Below, in pieces: positions 25,220 through 33,703 of a stretch of 64,000 nucleotides of DNA (position 1 is the first letter of the stretch; every line of letters begins with the position of its first letter). This DNA is from GCA-003244245 sp052390495. Lineage in GTDB: Bacteria > Actinomycetota > Actinomycetes > Mycobacteriales > Pseudonocardiaceae. Below the pieces are notes generated by a model. That model worked only from the letters and a program-made list of their open reading frames with translations. It had not been told where the DNA came from and did not search any database. Position numbers and translations under genes: made by a program. The stretch spans positions 34,939 to 98,938 of the forward strand of contig JBQTGW010000020.1 in assembly GCA_052390495.1 (NCBI GenBank), written 5' to 3'.

Positions 25220-26515
25220 TTAGTCCTGCGCCGTCGCGTCTCGCCGGTAGGCCGGTTTGGTCCTCACCAGAGCACCAACGGCCTCGCCGACCTCGGCGAT
25301 CTCGCCGTCGCCTGCCGCGGTGCCACGCTCGGCGCGCACCGCCCGGCTGATCAGTCTGGCGATCTCGGCCATCTCCGGCTCGGTCATGCCCTGCGTGGTC
25401 ACCGCCGGGGTGCCGACCCGGATGCCGGAGGCGGTCATCGGGGGTGCCGGATCGTAGGGGATAGCGTTCTTGTTCAGCGTGATACGGGCCGCGCCTGCAC
25501 GTGCCTCAGCTTCCGCGCCACTGACGCCCAGTTCCCGGAGATCGATCAGCGCAAGGTGGGTGTCCGTACCGCCGGATACCGCCCGCATGCCCTCGCCCTC
25601 CAGACTCTTGGCCAGCGCGGCGGCATTGGCCACCACCTGTACGGCGTATGCCTTGTAATCGGGGCCCGCCGCCTCCTTGAGCGCCACTGCCTTGGCCGCC
25701 ACCGAGTGCATCAACGGCCCGCCCTGGCTAAACGGGAACACCGCCTTGTCGATCGCCTTAGCGTGCTGCTCGCGGCATACGATCATGCCGCCACGCGGTC
25801 CGCGGAGCACCTTGTGCGTGGTGCAGGAGACGACGTCGGCGTGCGGCACCGGCGAGGGGATCGCCTTGCCTGCCACCAGCCCGATGAAGTGCGCCGCGTC
25901 CACGAACAGGATCGCGTCCACCTCGTCGGCAATCTCCCGGAACGCTGCAAAATCAATCAGCCGGGGATACGCGGTCGCCCCAGCAATGATCATCTTCGGA
26001 CGATGTTCCACAGCGAGGTCTCGGACCTGGTCGTAGTCGATGAGCTCGCTGTCCGCGCGCACGGTGTAGGGCACCGGCGTGAACCACCTGCCCGAGAAAC
26101 TCACCTTGGAACCGTGCGTGAGATGCCCGCCGTGCGGCAACGACATGGCCAGCACCTTGTCGCCCGGCTGACAGAACGCGGCGTAGACGGCGAGGTTCGC
26201 GCTCGCGCCGGAATGCGGCTGCAGGTTCGCATGCTCGGCGCCGAAAAGCTCCTTGGCTCGCTGAATGCCGATGCTCTCAGCCTTGTCGACCTCGCCGCAG
26301 CCACCGTAGTAGCGCCGACCTGGATAACCCTCCGCGTATTTGTTGGACAGCGTCGAACCCAGTGCAGCCAGCACAGCTGGACTGGTGAAGTTCTCACTCG
26401 CGATCAGCTGCAGCCCGCCCCGCAGCCGGTCGAGCTCACCAAGGATGACCTCGGCGATTTCAGGATCGGTGCCGGCCAGCTCGTTGAAGTCGGGTCCCCA
26501 GAACGGCGTGCTCAC
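25220..26515 (-). CDS. glyA: serine hydroxymethyltransferase
   Basis: A 431-residue PLP enzyme converting serine to glycine and methylene-THF. The PLP lysine is in SCTTHKVLRGPRGGMIV. Other motifs are NKYAEGYPGRRYYGGCGEVD and LPHGGHLTHG. The GTG start at 26515 has AAGGAGAT just upstream, and that ribosome-site segment is duplicated (26515-26546). The gene sits between wecA and the t6A cluster, as in Streptomyces, where glyA precedes wecA and the atp genes. Confidence 0.95.
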   Translation of the reverse strand: MSTPFWGPDFNELAGTDPEIAEVILGELDRLRGGLQLIASENFTSPAVLAALGSTLSNKYAEGYPGRRYYGGCGEVDKAESIGIQRAKELFGAEHANLQPHSGASANLAVYAAFCQPGDKVLAMSLPHGGHLTHGSKVSFSGRWFTPVPYTVRADSELIDYDQVRDLAVEHRPKMIIAGATAYPRLIDFAAFREIADEVDAILFVDAAHFIGLVAGKAIPSPVPHADVVSCTTHKVLRGPRGGMIVCREQHAKAIDKAVFPFSQGGPLMHSVAAKAVALKEAAGPDYKAYAVQVVANAAALAKSLEGEGMRAVSGGTDTHLALIDLRELGVSGAEAEARAGAARITLNKNAIPYDPAPPMTASGIRVGTPAVTTQGMTEPEMAEIARLISRAVRAERGTAAGDGEIAEVGEAVGALVRTKPAYRRDATAQD

Positions 26516-26546
26516 GATATCTCCTTGTGGCGGTATCTCCTTGTGG
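26515..26546 (+). repeat. tandem duplication of the glyA ribosome-binding segment
   Basis: Two 16-bp units, gatatctccttgtggc and ggtatctccttgtggg (14 of 16 identical), lie next to each other immediately before the glyA GTG. On the coding strand each unit carries AAGGAGAT, so the transcript has two Shine-Dalgarno-like sites. Confidence 0.85.
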
Positions 26547-26603
26547 GTACGGCTGCGCTGTTCACCGTACCAGCCCCTGTTGACCAGCTACCGTGGCAGC
26601 GGT

Positions 26604-27605
26604 TCAGTACTCTTCGATGCTCAGCGACGGTCGAGGGTCGAGCGTCATAGATCGGCCGGAGGACAGATAGTCCCATGTCGCCAGAGCGATCATGGCACCG
26701 TTGTCCGTCGACCATTTCAATGGTGGCAAGCAGAGTTCGACTCCGATCTCCGCACAGAGCGTCTTCGCTTCCGCCCTGAGCTGAGGACTCGCCGCAACAC
26801 CTCCGACAATGATGAGGGACATGGCAGGATGTGCCAGCAGGGCACGTCGGCACTTCGATACAAGTACCTCCATGCAGGCCGCGACAAACGACGCTGCAAC
26901 GTCTTCCTTACGAGCTTGGGGCTCCGCCGCCAGATACCTCATTACAGCCGATTTGAGCCCCGAGAACGAGAATTCGAGACCGCGCTCGAGAAGTGGCCGC
27001 GGGAATGGAATCGACGCAACACCGCTGAAGGCCAGCTTGTCCACGACCGGGCCACCCGGATAACCGAGACCGAGCATACGGGCAACTTTGTCGTAAGCCT
27101 CCCCAACGGAATCATCACGACTATCACCGATCAACGTGATCTCTCGTGGGTCAGACATTCGAGCCAGCAGGGTATGGCCGCCGGAGACCAGCAAGATGAT
27201 GGCTGGGTACTTGACCCGCCTTTCCTCGAGGTCGGCACTCCGAAGATGCCCCCGCAGATGGTTCACACCGATCACCGGGACGCCCCACCCGTGCCCCAGC
27301 CCGCAAGCGGTGTTCAGTCCAACCAGGAGAGAGCCGATCAAGCCCGGACCGCGAGTCACGCCGATAGCAGTCAAGTCCTTCGGGCTGACTCCGGAGTCTT
27401 CCAGCACCATTCGGACAGTCGGCAGAATCTTGTCGACATGAGCCCTACTCGCCGCTTCCGGGTATACGCCACCATAGCGGGAATGAATCGCCGCCTGCGA
27501 CGCTACAGCAGCAGCGACGACATAGCCGTCAACGTCGACTGCGGCCACCGCGGTATCATCACATGACGTCTCGATTCCCAGTACAAGACCGTTGGATATC
27601 CTCAT
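26604..27605 (-). CDS. tsaD: tRNA t6A threonylcarbamoyltransferase TsaD (low-G+C copy)
   Basis: A 333-residue ASKHA-fold enzyme that moves the threonylcarbamoyl group onto A37 of ANN-decoding tRNAs. The metal ligands His116 and His120 are in GVNHLRGHL. Also present are LGIETSCDDTAVAAV, SGGHTLL, EFSFSGLKSAVMRYL and WSTDNGAMIAL. Full length. It overlaps the second tsaC by 4 bp. Its base composition (about 55% G+C in sampled blocks) is lower than that of neighbouring genes, suggesting transfer. Confidence 0.92.
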   Translation of the reverse strand: MRISNGLVLGIETSCDDTAVAAVDVDGYVVAAAVASQAAIHSRYGGVYPEAASRAHVDKILPTVRMVLEDSGVSPKDLTAIGVTRGPGLIGSLLVGLNTACGLGHGWGVPVIGVNHLRGHLRSADLEERRVKYPAIILLVSGGHTLLARMSDPREITLIGDSRDDSVGEAYDKVARMLGLGYPGGPVVDKLAFSGVASIPFPRPLLERGLEFSFSGLKSAVMRYLAAEPQARKEDVAASFVAACMEVLVSKCRRALLAHPAMSLIIVGGVAASPQLRAEAKTLCAEIGVELCLPPLKWSTDNGAMIALATWDYLSSGRSMTLDPRPSLSIEEY

Positions 27606-28276
27606 TGCAGGACCCGCTCAATCTCTTCTTTAGACAGTACGCCTACACGCTCGATCACCGGAGCAGGAAGGTTGCAGTTGACCAAGGTCGACGGTATCAC
27701 CGGCCGGACCCCACCATCGACGACGAGATCGGGTTCACCGTCGAGAGTCGCGAGAATTGATCGCACCGACTCAGGAGTAGCTTGTTCATGGACATTCGCG
27801 CTGGTGACCAAGAGCGGTCCGGTCGTTTTCAGGATGGCCCTGAGTCCCTCATCGTCGGGCACTCGGACGGCTACCTCGACCCGGCCGGCCAGCCAACTCG
27901 GGACACCCGCGTCGCGTAGGCCAAGGGCCACCGTGAGCGGGCCGGGAAAGAATGCATCCATCAAGCGCCGGGCAGCCTCGTTGATTTCGACGGCAAGTCC
28001 GTTGAGATCATCTACCGCTGATACCATGATCGGAAGATTCCTGGTCCTCGGCCGACGTTTCATAGCAAAAAGCCGGACTGCTGCATCATCACGCATGGGA
28101 TGCACGGCCAGGCCGTAGACGGTGTCGGTCGGGAGCAGGACCACGCCACCGCCAAGTAGGCAAGCCTTCGCCCGGACCACTACCTCGTCACCAATGCCAC
28201 GATCCACTCCAACATCACTTCCTACGGAAATCGTCCGCTTCGACGGTCGAGCGGCAGCTGAGTTAGGATTACTCAT
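27602..28276 (-). CDS. second threonylcarbamoyl-AMP synthase (TsaC/YrdC domain)
   Basis: A 224-residue protein with the YrdC motifs LLPTDTVYGLAVHP, FAMKRRPRTRNLPIMV (substrate-binding KxR), FPGPLTVALGL and STLVNCN. It makes threonylcarbamoyl-AMP from threonine, bicarbonate and ATP. ATG 28276 overlaps the tsaB stop (ATGAGTAA). The resident Sua5 gene lies three genes upstream in the same direction, so two TsaC paralogues share one cluster. Low G+C like its neighbours. Confidence 0.88.
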   Translation of the reverse strand: MSNPNSAAARPSKRTISVGSDVGVDRGIGDEVVVRAKACLLGGGVVLLPTDTVYGLAVHPMRDDAAVRLFAMKRRPRTRNLPIMVSAVDDLNGLAVEINEAARRLMDAFFPGPLTVALGLRDAGVPSWLAGRVEVAVRVPDDEGLRAILKTTGPLLVTSANVHEQATPESVRSILATLDGEPDLVVDGGVRPVIPSTLVNCNLPAPVIERVGVLSKEEIERVLQ

Positions 28277-28922
28277 AGAATATCGGTGATGAATCATTGA
28301 GCGGACTGGCGAAGGGCACGAATTCCGCGGTATCACTTCCTTTTTCCACCAGTATCCTGTACAGCGTCGAGACATGGGGGAATTCTATCCCGGTGTCCCT
28401 GACGAGGACTCCTGGCAACAGACTCTTCGCCTCCTGCCTAAATGCCCCGGCCACTGAAACTTTCGCCAAATCGCCAGCCAGTGAATTCACCATCAAATCC
28501 ATAGGTCCGTGACTCATGCGCGAATTTTTGCCGTCGTGGAACAGGCCAGCGTAGACGTTGCCACTCCCTGCATTCCGCAGGCAAAGGACGGCTTCTCCAT
28601 TCGACTCGGCTACCTCAGCAGCCAGCAGACTCAGCGAGTCGACACAATAGATCAACCTCTGTAGACTGAAAGCAAGGCCATTCGCATAGGCGACTCCGGC
28701 GCGTACCGACCCCAGGTTTCCCGGGCCGATATTCACAGCCAAGCGCTCGATATCCTGGAACTCACCGCCTGTCGCACTTAAGGTCGACGACACCAGGTTT
28801 CCGATGCCCTGAAACGATGGATCGTCGCGCCGGATCGTCTGACAGGTGATGATATCCTGCGGGGTGCACAGCGCAATCGAGTAGTTATTTGACGAAGTTT
28901 CGATCGCTAACGTGAGGGTCAT
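28269..28922 (-). CDS. tsaB: t6A complex subunit TsaB (low-G+C copy)
   Basis: A 217-residue TsaD-like ASKHA protein. It begins MTLTLAIETSSNNYSIALC and has the TsaB motif AVNIGPGNLGSVRAGVAYANGLAF. It dimerises with TsaD and TsaE in the bacterial t6A complex. It overlaps tsaE by 4 bp and the second tsaC by 8 bp. Codon use is AT-rich compared with the flanking genes. Confidence 0.88.
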   Translation of the reverse strand: MTLTLAIETSSNNYSIALCTPQDIITCQTIRRDDPSFQGIGNLVSSTLSATGGEFQDIERLAVNIGPGNLGSVRAGVAYANGLAFSLQRLIYCVDSLSLLAAEVAESNGEAVLCLRNAGSGNVYAGLFHDGKNSRMSHGPMDLMVNSLAGDLAKVSVAGAFRQEAKSLLPGVLVRDTGIEFPHVSTLYRILVEKGSDTAEFVPFASPLNDSSPIFYE

Positions 28923-29410
28923 GCCACTTCCCTCATGATGTCATCCTGCAAACTTGAAAGTATGAGAAACCATCTATCACAGGAAGAAGAAAACAAAAGC
29001 TCCCTTCGATTCGGGTCGCCCACGTCTTGCCGAAACTCTACGAAGAGGTGACAGGGAAACTCTGCTGCGATTTTTTCTCCCCACTCAACAAGACTTATTG
29101 AGCTTTCTACATATTCTTCAAGCCCCAAGTCGCGATACTCGTGAATATCAGCCAGGCGATACGTGTCGACGTGCAGGATCGGACCCGCATCCGACGAGTA
29201 GAATTGTGCCAAAGAAAACGTCGGGCTAGTTATCAAATCGGATGATTTCAGTGCAGCAGCAACCGCCTTGATAAATGTCGTCTTCCCGGACGCTAACTCT
29301 CCCTTCAAGAGGACTGCGTCTCCCACGAAAAGCCTGCTCGCCAAAATTGAGGCGATCTGCACGGTATCAGCAGTCCCACAGGAAACTACACTGAACGATT
29401 TAATGATCAT
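28919..29410 (-). CDS. tsaE: t6A complex ATPase TsaE (low-G+C copy)
   Basis: A 163-residue P-loop ATPase. Walker A is KGELASGKTTF (family usual GDLGAGKTT). SPTFSL, HVDTYRLADIHEYRDLGLEEY and LVEWGEKIA are family motifs. It is needed for turnover of the TsaBD complex. The 3' part is the lowest in G+C of the window: 42% in 28921-28980 and 50% in 28981-29040. It starts 1 bp after the sua5 stop. Confidence 0.9.
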   Translation of the reverse strand: MIIKSFSVVSCGTADTVQIASILASRLFVGDAVLLKGELASGKTTFIKAVAAALKSSDLITSPTFSLAQFYSSDAGPILHVDTYRLADIHEYRDLGLEEYVESSISLVEWGEKIAAEFPCHLFVEFRQDVGDPNRRELLFSSSCDRWFLILSSLQDDIMREVA

Positions 29411-29411
29411 C

Positions 29412-30059
29412 CTAAGCCTTTGCGACGTCGCGGCCGAGAACCTCGGCCACCTCGGTTACAGATACTCCGCCTTCACGGAGCACCCACGGCTCCGTGCCGG
29501 TCAGGTCGACGATCGTCGAGACCACCGGCTCGCCCAACGGCCCGCCGTCGAGATAGACCGCGACCGACTCGCCGAGCAGGTCCCGGGCTTGGGCCACGGA
29601 TGCCGCAGGTGGCGAGCCAGCATGGTTCGCCATCGAAACGGCCATCGGACCCACCTCGCGAAGCAGCTCAAGGGCAACCGGGTGCAACGGCATCCGCAGC
29701 ATGACGGTACCGCGGGTGTCACCGAGGTCCCACGCCAACGAGGGCGCGTGGGGCAGCACCAACGACAACGCGCCCGGCCAGAACGCCTCAATCAGCCTAC
29801 GGGCCTCCGGCGGCACACCGAGCACCAGACCGTCCACGGTGGACCAGGAACCCACCAGTACCGGCACCGGTGTATCCGGCCCTCGGCCCTTGGCGTCGAG
29901 CAACCTGTGCACGGCCATCGAGGAGAACGCATCGCAGCCCAGCCCGTACACCGTGTCGGTGGGCAACACAACGAGCTGGCCCGCGCGAATCGCTCCCGCA
30001 GCCGCAGCCAGCCCAGCGACGCGGGTGTCGGGCTGCGCGCAGTCGTAAACAGTACTCAC
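29412..30059 (-). CDS. tsaC: threonylcarbamoyl-AMP synthase (Sua5/TsaC), resident copy
   Basis: A 215-residue YrdC-domain protein with VVLPTDTVYGLGCDAFS, DAKGRGPDTPVPVLV (KxR), FWPGALSLVLP, SMANHAGSPPA and STIVDLTG. GTG 30059 is chosen because homology starts at MSTVYDCAQPDTR and the length matches mycobacterial Sua5. G+C and codon use are like the core chromosome, and the neighbourhood prmC-sua5-(glyA)-wecA-atp is conserved, so this is the ancestral copy. It heads the five-gene t6A cluster. Confidence 0.92.
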   Translation of the reverse strand: MSTVYDCAQPDTRVAGLAAAAGAIRAGQLVVLPTDTVYGLGCDAFSSMAVHRLLDAKGRGPDTPVPVLVGSWSTVDGLVLGVPPEARRLIEAFWPGALSLVLPHAPSLAWDLGDTRGTVMLRMPLHPVALELLREVGPMAVSMANHAGSPPAASVAQARDLLGESVAVYLDGGPLGEPVVSTIVDLTGTEPWVLREGGVSVTEVAEVLGRDVAKA

Positions 30060-30179
30060 GGCTCCGCAGCGTACGGCGGTCCACCGTCCCCCGATCGAGC
30101 AGATCGTGTTTGACACCTCGTGAACGGCCGGGCACGATCCGAATCCTCTCGCGTTACTTTCGACTATGGGGGTTGCACA

Positions 30180-31118
30180 ATGCCCGGGCGCCGCCGCGTC
30201 TTCGCCACTGCTCTAGCCACCCTGGCCACACTCCTCGGGGGCACCCTCATCGGGGTCGCCGCCACCGCAACCACCCAGGTGGCCGCCGTCGCCCAGCAGG
30301 CCACCCCCCTCACCCGGAACCTCAACGGGGTGGCGCACTATGTGGCGCTCGGTGACTCCTTCGCCGCGGGGCCATTCATTCCCCCGCAACGCACCGACCC
30401 GATCGGCTGCGCGCGGTCCACCCGCAACTACCCGTCCCTGGTTGCCGAGGGCCTGGGCGTCGCCGAGTTCACTGACGCGAGCTGCAGCAGAGCGTTGACC
30501 CAGCACATGACCACGGCCCAGCCGGTGCCACTGGGCAGCAACCCACCCCAGTTCGGCGCGTTGCGCCCGGACACCGGCCTGGTCACGGTGAGCATTGGCG
30601 GCAACGACATGGGGTTCTCGGACATCGTCACCACCTGCGGTCTCATCAGCTCCACCGACCCGATGGGCGATCCGTGCCGACGCCAGGCCACCGCAGGCGG
30701 CTCGGATATCTACGCCGAGCGCGTCACCGCCGTGGCACCGCTGGTCGCCGGGGTATTGCGAGGGATCCAGGAGCGTTCGCCCGCCGCGACCGTGGTATTT
30801 GTGAGCTATCTACGGATCCTGCCACCCACGACCGGGTGCTGGCCGATCGTACCGATCGCCCGCGGTGACGTGCCTTACCTCGACGGCCTGCACGACCAGC
30901 TCAACACGGTGTTCGCCGAGCAGGCACGCACCCACGGCGCGGTGTTCGTCGACGCCTACGCAGCTTCGTTGGGGCGCGACATCTGCCAAGCACCCTCGGT
31001 GAAGTGGGTCGAGGGGTTTGCCCCCACCCGCCCGGCCTTCCCCGTGCATCCCAACGCCCAAGGTATGCGGGCCGTCGCCGATCTCACGCTGAGCACGCTC
31101 ACCAGAACTGCCAACTAG
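30180..31118 (+). CDS. secreted SGNH/GDSL-family esterase or lipase
   Basis: A 312-residue protein with a Sec signal peptide (RRR, then ATALATLATLLGGTLIGVAA). The SGNH blocks are YVALGDSFAAGP (Ser nucleophile), VSIGGNDMGFS, and the catalytic Asp/His region PVHPNAQGM. Four or more cysteines suggest disulphides, as in Streptomyces SGNH lipases. ATG 30180 is preferred, with GGGGG upstream. It is convergent with prmC. Confidence 0.88.
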   Translation: MPGRRRVFATALATLATLLGGTLIGVAATATTQVAAVAQQATPLTRNLNGVAHYVALGDSFAAGPFIPPQRTDPIGCARSTRNYPSLVAEGLGVAEFTDASCSRALTQHMTTAQPVPLGSNPPQFGALRPDTGLVTVSIGGNDMGFSDIVTTCGLISSTDPMGDPCRRQATAGGSDIYAERVTAVAPLVAGVLRGIQERSPAATVVFVSYLRILPPTTGCWPIVPIARGDVPYLDGLHDQLNTVFAEQARTHGAVFVDAYAASLGRDICQAPSVKWVEGFAPTRPAFPVHPNAQGMRAVADLTLSTLTRTAN

Positions 31119-31136
31119 CTGGGCACGCGTCGGGGG

Positions 31137-32012
31137 TCACCCAGGTGAGACCCGACGCCGGGCGGTGGCGAAGCGGGGCCTACCCGCGAGGTCGAGGTGG
31201 TCGCTCACCTTGGTGAGCACCCGCTGCGCAGCCAACAACGCGGGTACGGCCCGAGCATGCGAATCGTCATGCTCGATGGCGAGGGCGCCACCCTCGGCCA
31301 GCAACCGGGTGCCGGTACGCACCACGTCCGCGATCACGGCGAGTCCATCGTGGCCCGCGAAGATGGCGCCGGGCGGGTCATGCAGGGCGACCTCGGGCGG
31401 CGTAGGAGTACCCGCGGGCACATAGGGCGGGTTGCACAGCACCAGCTGGGCCAGCCCGTCCAGCGCAGCGAGCAGGCCCGGGGCGGCGACGTCGCCGCAG
31501 TGCAGCGTCACCGGGGTATCGCCTGCCGTGGCCCTGGCTTCGGCGTTGCGGCGCGCCCAGCTCAACGCCACCGGGTCCCGTTCAACGGCGTGCACCCGGG
31601 CGTCGGGCCGCGCATGCGCCAGCGCCAGCGCCAGCGCGCCGGAGCCCGTGCACAGATCGATCACCACCGGCCGCGCCACTCCTGCCACCGCGGCCAAGCC
31701 CCAGATCAGCAGCAGTTCGGTCTCCGGGCGCGGGACGAACACACCGGGTCCGACCGAAAGCTCGACATCTCCCATCACCGCAGTTCCCGTGAGGTGCTGC
31801 AACGGCACCCGCGCGGCGCGCGCCGTCACCAGCTCATGCAGGGCCGACACCACCGGCTGGTCGACCAGCCCGACCATGGCCAATCGGCCGCGCTGCACTC
31901 CGAGCACGTGCGCCGCGAGGAGTTCGGCGTCCACCCGTGGCGAAGCGACACCCGCGTCAGCGAGAATCCGCTGCGCCTCGAGGATGACCGAACGCAGCGG
32001 TTGCCGGTTCAC
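31137..32012 (-). CDS. prmC: release factor glutamine methyltransferase
   Basis: A 291-residue enzyme methylating the Gln of the GGQ motif in release factors. It has the N-terminal helical domain (VDAELLAAHVLGVQRGRL), the SAM motif VIDLCTGSGALALALA, and the catalytic LVLCNPPYVPAGT. GTG 32012 overlaps the prfA stop (GTGA), so it is coupled to its substrate's gene. Confidence 0.95.
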   Translation of the reverse strand: MNRQPLRSVILEAQRILADAGVASPRVDAELLAAHVLGVQRGRLAMVGLVDQPVVSALHELVTARAARVPLQHLTGTAVMGDVELSVGPGVFVPRPETELLLIWGLAAVAGVARPVVIDLCTGSGALALALAHARPDARVHAVERDPVALSWARRNAEARATAGDTPVTLHCGDVAAPGLLAALDGLAQLVLCNPPYVPAGTPTPPEVALHDPPGAIFAGHDGLAVIADVVRTGTRLLAEGGALAIEHDDSHARAVPALLAAQRVLTKVSDHLDLAGRPRFATARRRVSPG

Positions 32013-33052
32013 GGCTGCTGCAGATGGGCCTGACGCTCAGCGGCAATCAGCGCGTCAAGCACCCCGTCGAGATCCCCATCGAGCACCGCATCGAGGTTGT
32101 GGGCCTTGTAGTTCACCCGGTGGTCGGCGAGCCGGTTCTCCGGGAAGTTGTAAGTGCGAACCCGCTCGGAGCGATCCACCGTGCGGACCTGCGAGCGCCG
32201 TTGCTCGGACGCCTCCAGCTGAGCCTTCTCCTCGGCCATGGCCTGCAACCGGGCGCGGAGCACCACCAGAGCCCGTGCCCGGTTCTGGATCTGGGACTTC
32301 TCGTTCTGGCAGGACACCACGATTCCGGTGGGCAGATGGGTGATGCGCACCGCGGAGTCCGTCGTGTTGACGCTCTGCCCGCCGGGACCCGAGGAGCGGT
32401 ACACGTCGATACGTAGTTCCTTTTCGTCGATCTCGATCTCGATCTCGTCTGGTTCGGGGTAGACCAGCACGCCTGCCGCCGAGGTGTGGATCCGCCCGGC
32501 GGACTCGGTGATCGGCACCCGTTGCACTCTATGCACGCCACCCTCGAACTTCAGCCGCTCCCACGCGCCGGACTCCGCGTTGCCCTTCACCGCGACCGTG
32601 ACGTCCTTGTACCCGCCCAGGTCGGCCTCGGTGGCGTCGAGCACCTCGGCCCGCCAGCCGTGCCGCTCGGCGTAGCGCAGGTACATCCGCAGCAGATCCC
32701 CGGCGAACAACGCGGACTCCGCGCCCCCCTCCCCTGACTTGATCTCCATCACCACGTCGGAGCCGTCGTGCGGATCGCGGGGCGCCAGCAGCTCGGCCAG
32801 CGCGGTCTCCAGCTGCGGGATCCGGTCGGCCATGGTCTGCGCCTCAGCGCCGAACGTCGGGTCCTCGGCGGCGAGCTCGCGGGCCGCCTCCAGATCACTG
32901 CGGGCCTGGTCGAGGTCGTGCACCACCCGCACGATGCGAGACAACTCCGCATAACGCCGCCCGGCCTTGCGGGCGGCGTCCTGGTCGGTGTGCAAAGCGG
33001 GGTCGGCAAGCCGCCGCTCCAGCTCGGTGTGCTGGGCCAGCAGTTCCTGCAC
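32009..33052 (-). CDS. prfA: peptide chain release factor 1
   Basis: RF1, which recognises UAA and UAG. The catalytic GGQ is in YRSSGPGGQSVNTTDSAVRI. EIKSGEGGAESALFAGDLLRMY and LRARLQAMAEEKAQ are also typical. GTG 33052 gives 347 residues. Homology extends about 10 residues further, but no usual start codon exists there and the rpmE stop lies 12 bp away, so an unusual start (ATA or ACG) cannot be excluded. Confidence 0.95.
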   Translation of the reverse strand: MQELLAQHTELERRLADPALHTDQDAARKAGRRYAELSRIVRVVHDLDQARSDLEAARELAAEDPTFGAEAQTMADRIPQLETALAELLAPRDPHDGSDVVMEIKSGEGGAESALFAGDLLRMYLRYAERHGWRAEVLDATEADLGGYKDVTVAVKGNAESGAWERLKFEGGVHRVQRVPITESAGRIHTSAAGVLVYPEPDEIEIEIDEKELRIDVYRSSGPGGQSVNTTDSAVRITHLPTGIVVSCQNEKSQIQNRARALVVLRARLQAMAEEKAQLEASEQRRSQVRTVDRSERVRTYNFPENRLADHRVNYKAHNLDAVLDGDLDGVLDALIAAERQAHLQQP

Positions 33053-33063
33053 CGTTGCGGTGT

Positions 33064-33276
33064 TTATTTCTGCCGCCTGCCGTAGCGCTTCTCGAAGCGC
33101 GCAACCCGGCCGCCGGTATCCAGGATCTTCTGCTTGCCGGTGTAGAACGGGTGACAGTTGGAGCACACCTCGACGTGGATCTGCCCGCTGCGCTTGGTGC
33201 TGCGGGTGGTGAAGGAGTAGCCACAACCGCAGGTGACCTGCGTGTCGACGTACTCCGGGTGGATGCCCTGCTTCAT
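33064..33276 (-). CDS. rpmE: 50S ribosomal protein L31, zinc-binding type
   Basis: A 70-residue protein, MKQGIHPEYVDTQVTCGCGYSFTT, with cysteines in CGC and CSNC that bind zinc (the C+ form, normally replaced by a C- paralogue under zinc starvation). GAGAGGAC precedes the ATG at 33276. It starts the rpmE-prfA-prmC set. Confidence 0.95.
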   Translation of the reverse strand: MKQGIHPEYVDTQVTCGCGYSFTTRSTKRSGQIHVEVCSNCHPFYTGKQKILDTGGRVARFEKRYGRRQK

Positions 33277-33425
33277 GGATGTCCTCTCTTCGTGGCCGCC
33301 GGGTCCCCGCAGGCGCACCTCTGACGTGCTGACTGGTCTGGGGTGAACCGGAGCCGGACTGCTGGGCCGCAGCCAACCGACACAGTCTGTCAGACGACCC
33401 AGCCCAAGCTGAAACCGTCCACAGC

Positions 33426-33590
33426 GTGGCGGTGTTCCCGCCGACATCGCTCGACGAGTACAAGATCCTCCAGGCTGCTTCAGGGAGCCCGGCCGAGCGG
33501 CTCTACCAGTCCGAGGGCTTGGCGACACTCGGATTCGATTGCAGGCACGGGTTCGGCACTCGTGTGACTGAGCACGATCACTCATCCTGA
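33426..33590 (+). CDS. possible 54-residue small protein
   Basis: From GTG 33426 the frame reads MAVFPPTSLDEYKILQAASG and ends GTRVTEHDHSS. The third codon positions are mostly G or C and the sequence looks protein-like. There is no clear ribosome-binding site, and the frame is open for another 93 bp upstream. It may be a remnant of a longer gene, antisense to nothing known. I recognise no family. Confidence 0.25.
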   Translation: MAVFPPTSLDEYKILQAASGSPAERLYQSEGLATLGFDCRHGFGTRVTEHDHSS

Positions 33591-33651
33591 GGTTGGCAGC
33601 TGTTACGAGCACCTCGACCAGGGGTTGGTAGTCCTTGAAGAGCGGCCAACC

Positions 33652-33687
33652 GATGGGGGCCGCGCCCAGTTGGGTGCGGCCCCCATC
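33652..33687 (-). terminator. rho gene terminator hairpin
   Basis: A 12-bp perfect stem, GATGGGGGCCGC with GCGGCCCCCATC, encloses a second small stem CCCA/TGGG. It lies 17 bp after the rho stop. There is no T tract. Confidence 0.75.
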
Positions 33688-33703
33688 GTTAGTGCGGGGT
33701 GGG

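Larger units (their letters stand above)
33277..33703. other. rpmE-rho intergenic stretch
   Basis: About 430 bp. It contains the rho terminator hairpin (33652-33687), a possible small plus-strand ORF (33426-33590), and presumably the rpmE promoter near 33280-33420. Nothing else is recognised. Confidence 0.5.
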
